From positions 3,060,001 through 3,124,000 of the forward strand of contig NZ_CP092099.1 of the NCBI RefSeq assembly GCF_022259695.1: a stretch of 64,000 nt of DNA. Direction: 5' to 3'. This DNA is from Flaviramulus sp. BrNp1-15. Its GTDB lineage: Bacteria > Bacteroidota > Bacteroidia > Flavobacteriales > Flavobacteriaceae. Positions 56,339-64,000 of this stretch are shown here, piece after piece (position 1 is the stretch's first letter; each line of letters begins with the position of its first letter). The notes below the pieces were generated by a model. The model worked only from the letters and a program-made list of their open reading frames with translations, was not told where the DNA came from and made no database searches. The position numbers and the translations under genes are program-made.

Positions 56339-56396
56339 GATTCTGAATCAAGTGCAGAATTACAAAAGTTATGAGATCCCCGCTTTCGCGAGGACT
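56339..56396. repeat. REP-like elements around the beta-barrel gene stop
   Basis: ATTCTGAATCAAGTGCAGAAT (from 56340) is a sibling of the element at 55717. A second hairpin GATCCCCGCTTTCGCGAGGA (about 56374-56393) touches the stop codon of the beta-barrel gene at 56395. Confidence 0.7.
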
Positions 56397-58131
56397 AGAA
56401 ATCAAACTTATAAGTAGCTCCAGCTAAAAACTGAATACTTTGCACCGGAAAGTTTTGCCATTTTTGATACGCTTTATTGGCAATATTATTAGCTTTGGCA
56501 AATACCGAAATTTGGTCGTTTATATGATAACCCAAATGTGCATTGGCATCAAAATAACTATCTAAAATTACGTTTGTAACCAAATCTTCTGGTAGTAATG
56601 CGCCTTCAAACTCCAATTGGTCTTTACGTTCGCCAATGTAAAATAAATTAGCACCTGCAAACCAATGTTCATTTATTTGATAATCTAAAAACAGAGAACC
56701 TTTTATATCTGGTAAATTCCACGCTTCTGCTTCGTCATCGGTATCATAAGTAAAATATTCTGCTTTTAAGCCTAGTTTAAAATTTCGGTTTACATCAACA
56801 TTTATTTCTCCTGCCACTCCAAAGGTATCAACATTATCATAAACTAATCCGAATGAGTTTCCGTGGTCGTAATCGTTTTCTGAAGTTACATTTTTAACAA
56901 TATTGGTTTTGTACAAGGCTCTATTTCTATCAGAAATATATCGACCACTAATGTTATAACTCATGTTGCTGGATAATTTTCCTTTTAAACCCACATAAGC
57001 ATTGTATAATTGGTCTGTTGGCATTATAAATAATGTAGGTGAAACAAATGGATTTTCGGTTGCGAAATCGTAATACGAATTTTGAATTAAATCGCCTTTA
57101 ATACCTCCATAAGCTATCAAAACATCATTAACCAAACGGTATGTTGCAGACACATTAGGATAAATATAAAATTTATTATCTCCTGTTTCTTTATCGTTTA
57201 AATAGAAGGCAGAAACCCCTAAATTAACCGTTAAATCATCTTGCTTAAGTTCATAAGTTGGTGTAACACCAATGAAAAAGTTTCCGTAACGCAACTCATC
57301 TGTTGTAAAATAATTTCTATCAAAAGTTCCTCCGATGTAATCAAACTTAAAATCTGTTGAAATTTCCACATCGTTAATCGGTACATCAACTTTAGCTTTT
57401 ACAATAAATCTATTTTCTCCTGAACCTTGATTGTCGCCAAAACGTCTGAAAAAGAAACTTCCTGAATTTATGTAAGTATCTTCAAAAGAAATATCGCCAC
57501 CAAAATGTGCATTGTAAAACGAATGTCCAACATCTATATTATTGGTTTGCGCTAAGGTGATTTGAGAATCTGGAACACCATACCAATTATACATTTGTTG
57601 TTGAAAACCACCTTCTACATTCCACGATAAATCGCGCAATCGACTACTATAATTCACATTAATTTTGGAATCTGAAAAGCCATCATCAAACTGTATACCT
57701 TCTATTCCACCTTGTGACGAATGATGACTTACATAACCACCAACACTTTCTGTTCTACTAATAGCGTGATTTAAATATACTTCACCCAAAATAGTGGTGT
57801 ATGTTCCAACACCTAACGTTGCATAATTATCAAACAATTTTGCTGGAGCTCGTTTTTCAACACCAGCTGCTTTCCCTTTTGCTGGCGTGAAGGTTGATGC
57901 AACTGGAAAAGAAAAAATATTGTACTTAACCTCTTTTTTAGTTTCGGTAGTTTCATCATCTAATAATGGGACTTCCTTTACCTTAAACGCATCAGAAATA
58001 GTAGGTGTGTATGGCTTTACAACATCTATTACACCGGTATTTATAGTGTCATTTTTTCTGTCTTGAGAGAATGATATTGTAGCAACTAACGTTATGGCTA
58101 CCAGTAAAATATGTTTTATTTGCTTTCGCAT
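56395..58131 (-). CDS. TonB-dependent-receptor-like outer-membrane beta-barrel
   Basis: The 578-residue protein has a signal peptide (cut near FSQ, residue 23). A short N-terminal region (KNDTINTGVIDVVKPYTPTISDAFK) is followed by a long run of alternating strands ending in FLAGATYKFDF with the aromatic terminal residue of outer-membrane barrels. The size fits a barrel of about 14-16 strands. No clear TonB plug domain is seen, so it may be a TonB-related barrel that lost it or a different transporter. It lies 75 bases downstream of the large TPR gene, a pairing common in Bacteroidota. Confidence 0.83.
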   Translation of the reverse strand: MRKQIKHILLVAITLVATISFSQDRKNDTINTGVIDVVKPYTPTISDAFKVKEVPLLDDETTETKKEVKYNIFSFPVASTFTPAKGKAAGVEKRAPAKLFDNYATLGVGTYTTILGEVYLNHAISRTESVGGYVSHHSSQGGIEGIQFDDGFSDSKINVNYSSRLRDLSWNVEGGFQQQMYNWYGVPDSQITLAQTNNIDVGHSFYNAHFGGDISFEDTYINSGSFFFRRFGDNQGSGENRFIVKAKVDVPINDVEISTDFKFDYIGGTFDRNYFTTDELRYGNFFIGVTPTYELKQDDLTVNLGVSAFYLNDKETGDNKFYIYPNVSATYRLVNDVLIAYGGIKGDLIQNSYYDFATENPFVSPTLFIMPTDQLYNAYVGLKGKLSSNMSYNISGRYISDRNRALYKTNIVKNVTSENDYDHGNSFGLVYDNVDTFGVAGEINVDVNRNFKLGLKAEYFTYDTDDEAEAWNLPDIKGSLFLDYQINEHWFAGANLFYIGERKDQLEFEGALLPEDLVTNVILDSYFDANAHLGYHINDQISVFAKANNIANKAYQKWQNFPVQSIQFLAGATYKFDF

Positions 58132-58171
58132 AGATTTTGATTTACGTTTTTTGATTTGATATTATGTGATG

Positions 58172-58193
58172 CTTCGACTGCGCTCAGCATGAA
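58172..58193. repeat. Dispersed repeat CTTCGACTGCGCTCAG
   Basis: The 16-base core differs at one base from the one fused to the tRNA-Thr remnant at 36804-36819. It lies in the 75-base gap between the TPR and beta-barrel genes. Confidence 0.7.
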
Positions 58194-58206
58194 TCTTTTA
58201 ACTAAA

Positions 58207-61200
58207 TTAATTTTCTTCAGTTTGAATAGATGAATTGGTTTTGGCTTCTTCTACTTTTATTTTACGTAGCTCTTCCTTAGCTTCCGAAACTACATCGTCA
58301 AATTCTGAAAAATTTTGAATGACACTTTCTAGAATATAAGTAGCCTGAAACGCATCATTTAAAGCATAATAATTCTTTGCCATAAGCACCAACCCTTTTG
58401 CACTATAATACTTATATCCTGAAAAATCTTTGGCTAATTTTTGCACTGCATTATTGGATGCTTCATACTTACTTTCTTTATTTTTAAAATATGCATTATA
58501 GTAAAGTGCTTCAGCAGCAGTTTCTCCTGTTGCTACTTTTTCAACTTGAGCATATGCTGTTTTTGCTTGTGCTTCATTGTTAGTTTTAATAGCAGAACGC
58601 GCTATAATTACGTGGGCATCGCTTTTAATTTTGTTATCAATTTTAGAGCTAACTAAAACTTTTTCCGCGTAAGCGACAGCCTCGTTATAATTTTGCAATT
58701 GGTAATTCGCTTTCATCAAGTTGGATTGCGCAAATACAACGTTTTGAGGAAAGTTTGCTTCTTGCTCTAATCTTAACAACAACGGAATAGCTTGGTTCCA
58801 ACTCTTCTTTTCTAATTGAAATTGAGATAACCTCGTAAGCGCTTCTTCAGTATATTCACTCTGAGGTTTCTCAACTATATACTTATAATGTGGCGCTGCG
58901 TTTTCTAGTAAATCTTTTTTATAGTATAGTTGCGCCACGTAAAAATGCGATTGTAATGCATGTAATCCGTTAGGAAATTGATTTAAATATCCATTAAACT
59001 GTTTGATTGCTTTATCGGTGTTGCCATCTAAATATTGTTTTTCGGCAGCTTCGTAATTAGCGTTATCTAAATCGGCATCAGTAACTTCAACAAAATTCAA
59101 GGTTCTCACCCATGACGCATATTCATCTACACGCCCCATATCTATGTATATTAATTTGGCCGTAGCAACAGACTGAACCGCTTCTGGTGTTCCTGGATAA
59201 TCACCAGCTACTTTTTTAAACTTGGTTAAAGCGCGTTCGTTTTCATTGCCATTGTAATATACCAATCCTTGTCGCAATAACGCTTTAGGCACGAAAGAGC
59301 TCATACTATATTCGCGACTCAAACGATTGTAGATGTCCATCGCTTTATTGGTTTCATTTGCTTTCACATATGAATTACCTAATTCGTACATGGCATCGTC
59401 ACGCAGTTTGGACTTTGGATAATCTAAAATAAACTGCTCTAATTCTTTTATCTTTTTGGAAGATTGCCCCGTATAACCAACACTTATCGCTTTTTGAAAC
59501 GCTGGATAATCAGAATCTATTTCGTTTAATTTAATTGCATTTTCGTAAGCATTTACAGCACTTTGATATTGACTGGAAACAAAATGTCCGTCACCTAAAC
59601 GCAAATAGGCATCATTCAATCTTACTTTATCTTCTGTTTTACTTGAAATAAATTGATTGAAATATTGAGTAGCTTGTCCGTATTTTTTTAACTTAAAATA
59701 TGTGTAAGCTAGGTTATAATCTATGTTTTCAATTTCTGGTGTTGATGAAGATTCTGCTTGTTGTTGAAACTGCTTAAACCCTATTAAAGCTTCATCGTAA
59801 TTAGTAAGATTATAATCTGCTTCTGCTTTCCAAAAGGTTGCTCTTGCTGTATAATTAGGTTCTAAAGACTCTTTTAAAGACGCATCAAAAAGCCTCTCTG
59901 CCTCTAAATAATCACTGTCGTTATAAAGTTCGAGTCCTCTGTAAAAAGCCACTTTTTGGTAAGCCACTTTATTATCGAAACTCTTTTTGCCTTCTAATAA
60001 TTTTAAAGCTTCTTTATAATTTTTTGAAGTGATATAAGAATCGATTAAAAGGGTTTCTATTTCCTCTCTGTAACTCGTATCTGGATATTTTTCAAGATAG
60101 CCTGCTAAAACTTGAGGTGCCGATTGGTACGGATTACCAATTTCGTAACTAATTTTTGCATAGTTTAACCAAGCATCTTCTTGGATTTTTAAATCGAAAT
60201 CCATTTCTGATGCATTCTTAAAGGCGTTTAAGGCTTCTTGTTTTTTATCTAAGTGCACATAACTTTCACCTAAATGATAGTAAGCATTTTGAGCTATAGA
60301 ATTGGTGCCACCAACTATTTTATTGAATTCTGAAATTGCATTTTCATAATCTTTTTGTTTGTAATATGCATACCCAAGTTGATAATAATCGGTATTGCTC
60401 CATTTGGCTGTTTTATCGCGCTTTCCTTTTTTACCCTGATATGTTTGTAAATATGGAATAGCTTCGGCATATTTTTCTAAATTAAAATAACTTTCGCCAA
60501 TAATTTTTGAGAGTTCAGAGACTTCATTCTCATCACTGGAATCTAACCTGTCTTTTGCCAATTCTATGGCTTTTTCAAAATTCCCTAATTTGAAGTTTAA
60601 ATCTGCTTGATAATACGATAGTTTTTCTTTGTATCGTTCTTGGTCGCTTACTTGTTCAAAATATTCATTTGCTTCATCGTAATCATCACCTTCATAAGCC
60701 ATAAAACCAATGTAATATTTGGCTTGCGAGCCGTATTCTTGTGAGCTTTCTACTTTATTCAAATATTTTTTTGCTTCATTATATTGCTTTACTGAAAACG
60801 CCGAATACCCATTGTTGAAATAAAATTTCTCCTTTTCGCTTTTTCCTAAAGCATCTTCGTTTACTTTATCGTACCATTTTCGGGCATAGGCATACTTGGA
60901 GTTTTCAAAGTAATAGTCGGCAACATCAACAAAAGCTGTATTTCTTTTAGTACTTGTTGGATATTCCTTTACGAAATCTTCAACCAACTGGTCTGCATTT
61001 TGTTGGTTTAACCTAACAGCACAATTAGCTATGTAATATGTACAATCAGATTTTATAATGTCCTCCGAAGAAGATTTTTTTATACTTCGAAATAGAGATT
61101 GAGCAGCAAGATATTGTTGATTATTGTAAAGGGAAAGTGCTTTTTGGTAATCGACCAAATTACTAGTGTAAGTGGCAGATTGTTGTGCTATAATTTGAAA

Positions 61201-61248
61201 ACTGAAACATATAGCAACCCATAATGAGATAATATTTTTATTAGCCAT
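58207..61248 (-). CDS. Large exported TPR protein
   Basis: The 1013-residue protein has a signal peptide (cut near IIAQ, residue 22) and is otherwise made of TPR repeats (roughly 35-990; examples YYQLGYAYYKQKDYENAISEF, DAMYELGNSYVKANETNKAMDIY). At least twenty repeats can be seen. Such proteins serve as periplasmic scaffolds; this one probably works with the beta-barrel encoded next. The C-terminal 20 residues are charged and non-TPR. The gene is divergent from ftsE. Confidence 0.88.
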   Translation of the reverse strand: MANKNIISLWVAICFSFQIIAQQSATYTSNLVDYQKALSLYNNQQYLAAQSLFRSIKKSSSEDIIKSDCTYYIANCAVRLNQQNADQLVEDFVKEYPTSTKRNTAFVDVADYYFENSKYAYARKWYDKVNEDALGKSEKEKFYFNNGYSAFSVKQYNEAKKYLNKVESSQEYGSQAKYYIGFMAYEGDDYDEANEYFEQVSDQERYKEKLSYYQADLNFKLGNFEKAIELAKDRLDSSDENEVSELSKIIGESYFNLEKYAEAIPYLQTYQGKKGKRDKTAKWSNTDYYQLGYAYYKQKDYENAISEFNKIVGGTNSIAQNAYYHLGESYVHLDKKQEALNAFKNASEMDFDLKIQEDAWLNYAKISYEIGNPYQSAPQVLAGYLEKYPDTSYREEIETLLIDSYITSKNYKEALKLLEGKKSFDNKVAYQKVAFYRGLELYNDSDYLEAERLFDASLKESLEPNYTARATFWKAEADYNLTNYDEALIGFKQFQQQAESSSTPEIENIDYNLAYTYFKLKKYGQATQYFNQFISSKTEDKVRLNDAYLRLGDGHFVSSQYQSAVNAYENAIKLNEIDSDYPAFQKAISVGYTGQSSKKIKELEQFILDYPKSKLRDDAMYELGNSYVKANETNKAMDIYNRLSREYSMSSFVPKALLRQGLVYYNGNENERALTKFKKVAGDYPGTPEAVQSVATAKLIYIDMGRVDEYASWVRTLNFVEVTDADLDNANYEAAEKQYLDGNTDKAIKQFNGYLNQFPNGLHALQSHFYVAQLYYKKDLLENAAPHYKYIVEKPQSEYTEEALTRLSQFQLEKKSWNQAIPLLLRLEQEANFPQNVVFAQSNLMKANYQLQNYNEAVAYAEKVLVSSKIDNKIKSDAHVIIARSAIKTNNEAQAKTAYAQVEKVATGETAAEALYYNAYFKNKESKYEASNNAVQKLAKDFSGYKYYSAKGLVLMAKNYYALNDAFQATYILESVIQNFSEFDDVVSEAKEELRKIKVEEAKTNSSIQTEEN

Positions 61249-61274
61249 TAACGATTTGTTTTTTAATTGATGTT

Positions 61275-61307
61275 CAAAGATAATTTAAACTAAAATCTAT
61301 AACGCAA
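61275..61307 (-). promoter_or_regulatory. Possible promoter of the TPR/beta-barrel operon
   Basis: On the minus strand TTG (61307-61305) and TATCTTTG (61282-61275) are separated by 22 bases, the long end of the usual range. The TPR ATG lies 26 bases further on. Confidence 0.45.
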
Positions 61308-61442
61308 CAATCGTGCTATAATTATAAACCAAGTTATTAAATGTTAAATTTCATTATGAAATAAAGGAAAGTTTTGACCGTTACTTTTTAGAATTTGGCT
61401 TTTTAATAATACATTTACAACTCATAATTTTCATTCTATTTT

Positions 61443-62126
61443 ATGTCTAAACCTATATTAGAATTAAAAGACGCATCCATTTTTCAAGGTGAAAATCTGG
61501 TACTTGCAAATGTTAATGTCGAAGTTAACAAAGGTGATTTTGTTTATTTGATAGGAAAAACAGGTACTGGAAAAAGTAGTTTTATGAAAACACTTTATGG
61601 CGACTTACCTTTAACTGAAGGCGAAGGCCATATTGTAGATTTTGATTTGAAAACATTGACAGATAAAGAAATTCCCTTTTTAAGACGAAAACTAGGCGTA
61701 GTTTTTCAAGACTTTAAATTGTTAACCGATAGAACGATTAATGATAATTTGCTATTTGTATTAAAAGCTACAGGCTGGAAAGACAAAGACGAAATGAATA
61801 ACCGTGTTGAAGAAGTTTTAACTAAAGTAGATATGAAAACCAAAGGTTTCAAATTTCCACACGAGCTTTCTGGTGGCGAACAACAGCGCGTTGCCATAGC
61901 TCGCGCACTATTAAACAATCCAGAACTTATTCTTGCAGACGAGCCAACTGGAAATTTAGATCCGCAAACGAGTTTAGAAGTTATGGAAGTGCTTCAAGAA
62001 ATAAACAAAAATGGAAACACTATTTTAATGGCCACACATGATTATGCGTTATTGCTTAAATATCCAAGCAAAACTCTAAAATGTGATGAGAATGAGGTTT
62101 ATGAGGTTGTGCAGAGGAAAAACTAA
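61443..62126 (+). CDS. ftsE: FtsE-like ABC ATPase
   Basis: The 227-residue ATPase has Walker A GKTGTGKS (38-45), the Q-loop VVFQDFKLL near 88, signature [15 protein letters not shown] near 141 and Walker [13 protein letters not shown] near 160. The FQDFKLL pattern and size are typical of FtsE, which with FtsX regulates peptidoglycan hydrolases in division. FtsX is not adjacent, as is common in Bacteroidota. It lies 8 bases before the first glycosyltransferase gene. Confidence 0.9.
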   Translation: MSKPILELKDASIFQGENLVLANVNVEVNKGDFVYLIGKTGTGKSSFMKTLYGDLPLTEGEGHIVDFDLKTLTDKEIPFLRRKLGVVFQDFKLLTDRTINDNLLFVLKATGWKDKDEMNNRVEEVLTKVDMKTKGFKFPHELSGGEQQRVAIARALLNNPELILADEPTGNLDPQTSLEVMEVLQEINKNGNTILMATHDYALLLKYPSKTLKCDENEVYEVVQRKN

Positions 62127-62134
62127 AACGTATC

Positions 62135-63013
62135 ATGAATGGTTTAAGCATCTGTATACCTGTTTTTAATTTTAATTGTATTGAATCTGTAAAAGAACTA
62201 AGCAAACAATTAGAAACCCATAACATTAATGCTGAGATTTTAGTTATTGACGATGCTTCAAGTGTGATGCTGACCGAATTAGCTAAATTTATAACCCCAA
62301 TATATCGCTATGAAAAGTTAGCAAAAAATATAGGTAGAGCAAAAATTAGAAATCGCTTAGCTGAAAAAGCCAAATTTGATAATATTCTATTTATTGATGG
62401 TGATTCTAGCATACCAAAAAAATTTATTAAAAACTATTGTTTAGCTATTGAAAACTATCCAAATCAAATTATTTGTGGTGGCACAATTCATCACCCACCA
62501 AATAACCAAAAAACTAGACTGAGGTATAATTATGGAGTAAGGTTTGAGTATAAAAAAGTATTCATTCGAAATCAAGCATCTTACCATAATTTTAGACCTA
62601 ATAATTTTATCATCAAAAAAAACTTATTAAAGCAAATACCATTTAATGAAAAAATTAATAAATACGGACATGAAGACACCTTTTTTGCTTATGAGTTAAA
62701 AAAAAATAATATAAAGATTATTCATATTGATAATCCTGTAATTCATCTTGATTCAGATACTAATGATGAATATATAACTAAAACAAAACATAGCATTGAA
62801 AACTTAATTTTATTAAAAACTCAATATCCTGGTTTTATTAGTTTTAGCAACTTACTTTCGTTTGTCAGTAAATTTAAGTTTTTACAATTTAAAATTGTTA
62901 AAAAAACATCTTCATACTTATCAAAGCTATTTGAAATAATAACTAAGAAAACAAGTAACTCATATGTTTTTCAATTATTTAAATTCTTTTATTTAATATC
63001 AATAAGTGAATAA
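62135..63013 (+). CDS. Family 2 glycosyltransferase
   Basis: The 292-residue GT-A enzyme begins LSICIPVFNFN, has the nucleotide-binding DDASS (39-43), a DGDSS motif (88-92) for the metal, and GHEDTFFAYELKK near 188 for the acceptor or catalytic base. No membrane segments are evident. It may take part in exopolysaccharide, LPS or glycoprotein synthesis; the donor is unknown. The gene overlaps the next by eight bases. Confidence 0.9.
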   Translation: MNGLSICIPVFNFNCIESVKELSKQLETHNINAEILVIDDASSVMLTELAKFITPIYRYEKLAKNIGRAKIRNRLAEKAKFDNILFIDGDSSIPKKFIKNYCLAIENYPNQIICGGTIHHPPNNQKTRLRYNYGVRFEYKKVFIRNQASYHNFRPNNFIIKKNLLKQIPFNEKINKYGHEDTFFAYELKKNNIKIIHIDNPVIHLDSDTNDEYITKTKHSIENLILLKTQYPGFISFSNLLSFVSKFKFLQFKIVKKTSSYLSKLFEIITKKTSNSYVFQLFKFFYLISISE

Positions 63014-63950
63014 ATTAGGCAACTTAAATAGAGTATCTTTTTTTTCAATAGTTATACCACTTTATAACAAAGAAAAATATGTTGAAGCCACAATAAAAAG
63101 TGTTCTAAATCAAACTTTCAAAGATTTTGAACTTTTAATTATTAATGATGGATCTACAGATAATAGTTTAAAGCTTATTAAAAAATTTAAAGATGATAGA
63201 ATAAATATTTTTAGTCAAAAAAACTCAGGTTTATCAGCAACAAGAAATATTGGAATTAAAAAAGCTCGTGCAAATTATATTGCTTTTATTGATGCTGATG
63301 ACTTATGGTTTGAAGATTATTTAGAAACCATGCATAATTTGATTCAATTAAACAAAAATTATAGTGTATTTGCTTCAAACTACAAATTACTAAAACCAAA
63401 AAAAAGTATTTCATTATCAAACAATAAACCATTCAAGACTTTTAAAAAGAAAATAATATCAAATTATTTTGATTTAACTAATTATAAAATAACACAAAGC
63501 TCAATTGTTATTAATAAGAATGTATTTGAGAAAGTTGGCTGTTTTGATGAAACTATTAATTATGCTGAAGATGAGGATTTCTATATTAGATGTTTTGCTA
63601 ATTATGATTTAATTTTCTACAAAGATCCAAAAATTTATTATAGAGTAGGATTTGAAACACAAATGTCATCACCTAATCCAAATTTTAAAAGGGTAATTCC
63701 AGATTTTTCTAGTTATTTAAATGAGAACAACTTATTAATTTTGAAGCCTTATCTTGATACAATACATTACAAGCTAGTTGTATTATTCAAAATGGAGAAG
63801 AACCAGCGTTTGGTTAGATTTTATAAAAAAAAGATAGACATTAAAAACCTAAATTTTATCCAAAAAATAAAGTACTATTTACCTGTTAATGCATTTTATT
63901 ACAGTAAACTATTTTATATCAGGTTTTCAAAAATATTTTCCAATTTTTGA
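63006..63950 (+). CDS. Family 2 glycosyltransferase (GTG start)
   Basis: The 314-residue GT-A enzyme has FSIVIPLYNKEKYVEATIKSVLNQT (13-37), NDGSTDNS (47-54), the DADD metal motif (96-99) and an ED pair in YAEDEDFYIRC near 190. The GTG start at 63006 overlaps the previous stop (GTGAATAA), which indicates coupled translation; no upstream ATG is available and the next one would remove the nucleotide-binding strand. The two adjacent GT2 genes suggest a glycan cluster continuing beyond the right edge. Confidence 0.88.
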   Translation: MNKLGNLNRVSFFSIVIPLYNKEKYVEATIKSVLNQTFKDFELLIINDGSTDNSLKLIKKFKDDRINIFSQKNSGLSATRNIGIKKARANYIAFIDADDLWFEDYLETMHNLIQLNKNYSVFASNYKLLKPKKSISLSNNKPFKTFKKKIISNYFDLTNYKITQSSIVINKNVFEKVGCFDETINYAEDEDFYIRCFANYDLIFYKDPKIYYRVGFETQMSSPNPNFKRVIPDFSSYLNENNLLILKPYLDTIHYKLVVLFKMEKNQRLVRFYKKKIDIKNLNFIQKIKYYLPVNAFYYSKLFYIRFSKIFSNF

Positions 63951-64000
63951 AAAAATTTTTCTTCAGAAAATTTATTTAAGCCTTTATTTGAGTTTTCCTT
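63914..64000 (-). CDS. C-terminal end of a convergent gene, possibly a glycosyltransferase (partial)
   Basis: The minus strand is open from the right edge to a TAA at 63914-63916 and reads ...KGLNKFSEEKFFQKLENIF and four more residues. This helical FSEEKFFQKL pattern is common at the C-terminus of GT4-family (GT-B) glycosyltransferases. It overlaps the last 37 bases of the GT2 gene in the opposite direction. With only 28 residues visible the family call is inference. Confidence 0.5.
   Translation of the reverse strand, partial: KENSNKGLNKFSEEKFFQKLENIFENLI

Overview
The window reads as chromosome of a member of the Flavobacteriaceae (phylum Bacteroidota). The evidence is low GC outside one repeat-rich gene, promoters of the flavobacterial type (TTG, a 17-22 base spacer, then TAnnTTTG), almost no Shine-Dalgarno sequences, a type IX secretion (T9SS) cargo with its PorP/SprF partner, the short ribosomal protein THX, and many Bacteroidota-specific families (DUF6249, DUF4369, DUF2851, DUF3467). 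No prophage, transposase, CRISPR array or rRNA operon is seen. Function calls come from reading motifs and family resemblance; no database search was run.

Layout. 1-5 kb: an ECF sigma factor cut by the left edge, a divergent DUF6249 membrane protein, a VanX-like dipeptidase, an AlkB-like oxygenase, a DUF819 transporter-like protein and a DUF4369 lipoprotein. 5-7.4 kb: a tRNA-Thr and a minus-strand cluster idi-queD-manA-small protein. 7.5-21.1 kb: a minus-strand module of a 3532-residue repeat adhesin with a T9SS type B C-terminus, a PorP/SprF protein and a PorE-like OmpA protein. 21.4-23.7 kb: prfC, a 4Fe-4S mini-protein and DUF3467. 23.8-37 kb: the translation/transcription block tRNA-Thr, Tyr, Gly, Thr, tuf, tRNA-Trp, secE, nusG, rplK, rplA, rplJ, rplL, rpoB, rpoC, all on the minus strand. 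37-45.3 kb: hpf, a XerC/D recombinase, rpsU, acyl-CoA dehydrogenase, a helix-hairpin-helix protein, a Na+:alanine symporter, a K+ channel, PspC and DUF2851. 45.4-54.9 kb: mixed housekeeping genes (DUF2721, VOC, UDG-like, THX, TPR, YaaA, CBS-like, LolC/E-like permease, NamZ-like, GDPD, fatty-acid hydroxylase, YkgJ). 55-64 kb: methyltransferase, DUF1287, a beta-barrel/TPR pair, FtsE and two family-2 glycosyltransferases, with the tail of a convergent gene at the right edge.

How genes work together. The adhesin, SprF-like and PorE-like genes form one transcription unit that fits a surface adhesin exported and held by T9SS. The beta operon is ordinary in order, but it has hairpins at tuf/tRNA-Trp and rplL/rpoB. 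The ECF sigma gene and DUF6249 gene face each other across two copies of one promoter (TGTAACC, 16 bases, CGTC[A/T]TA), which suggests autoregulation and a directly controlled neighbour.

The most notable signals are the adhesin module with 13 tandem 309-base units plus 909-base superrepeats, the divergent ECF promoter pair, an intrinsic-terminator-like hairpin inside the first codons of the HHH gene, a strong Shine-Dalgarno at rpsU, an unexplained 30-32 base element present three times, a tRNA-Thr 3'-end remnant, and REP-like repeats around 52-58 kb that supply the last codons of three genes.
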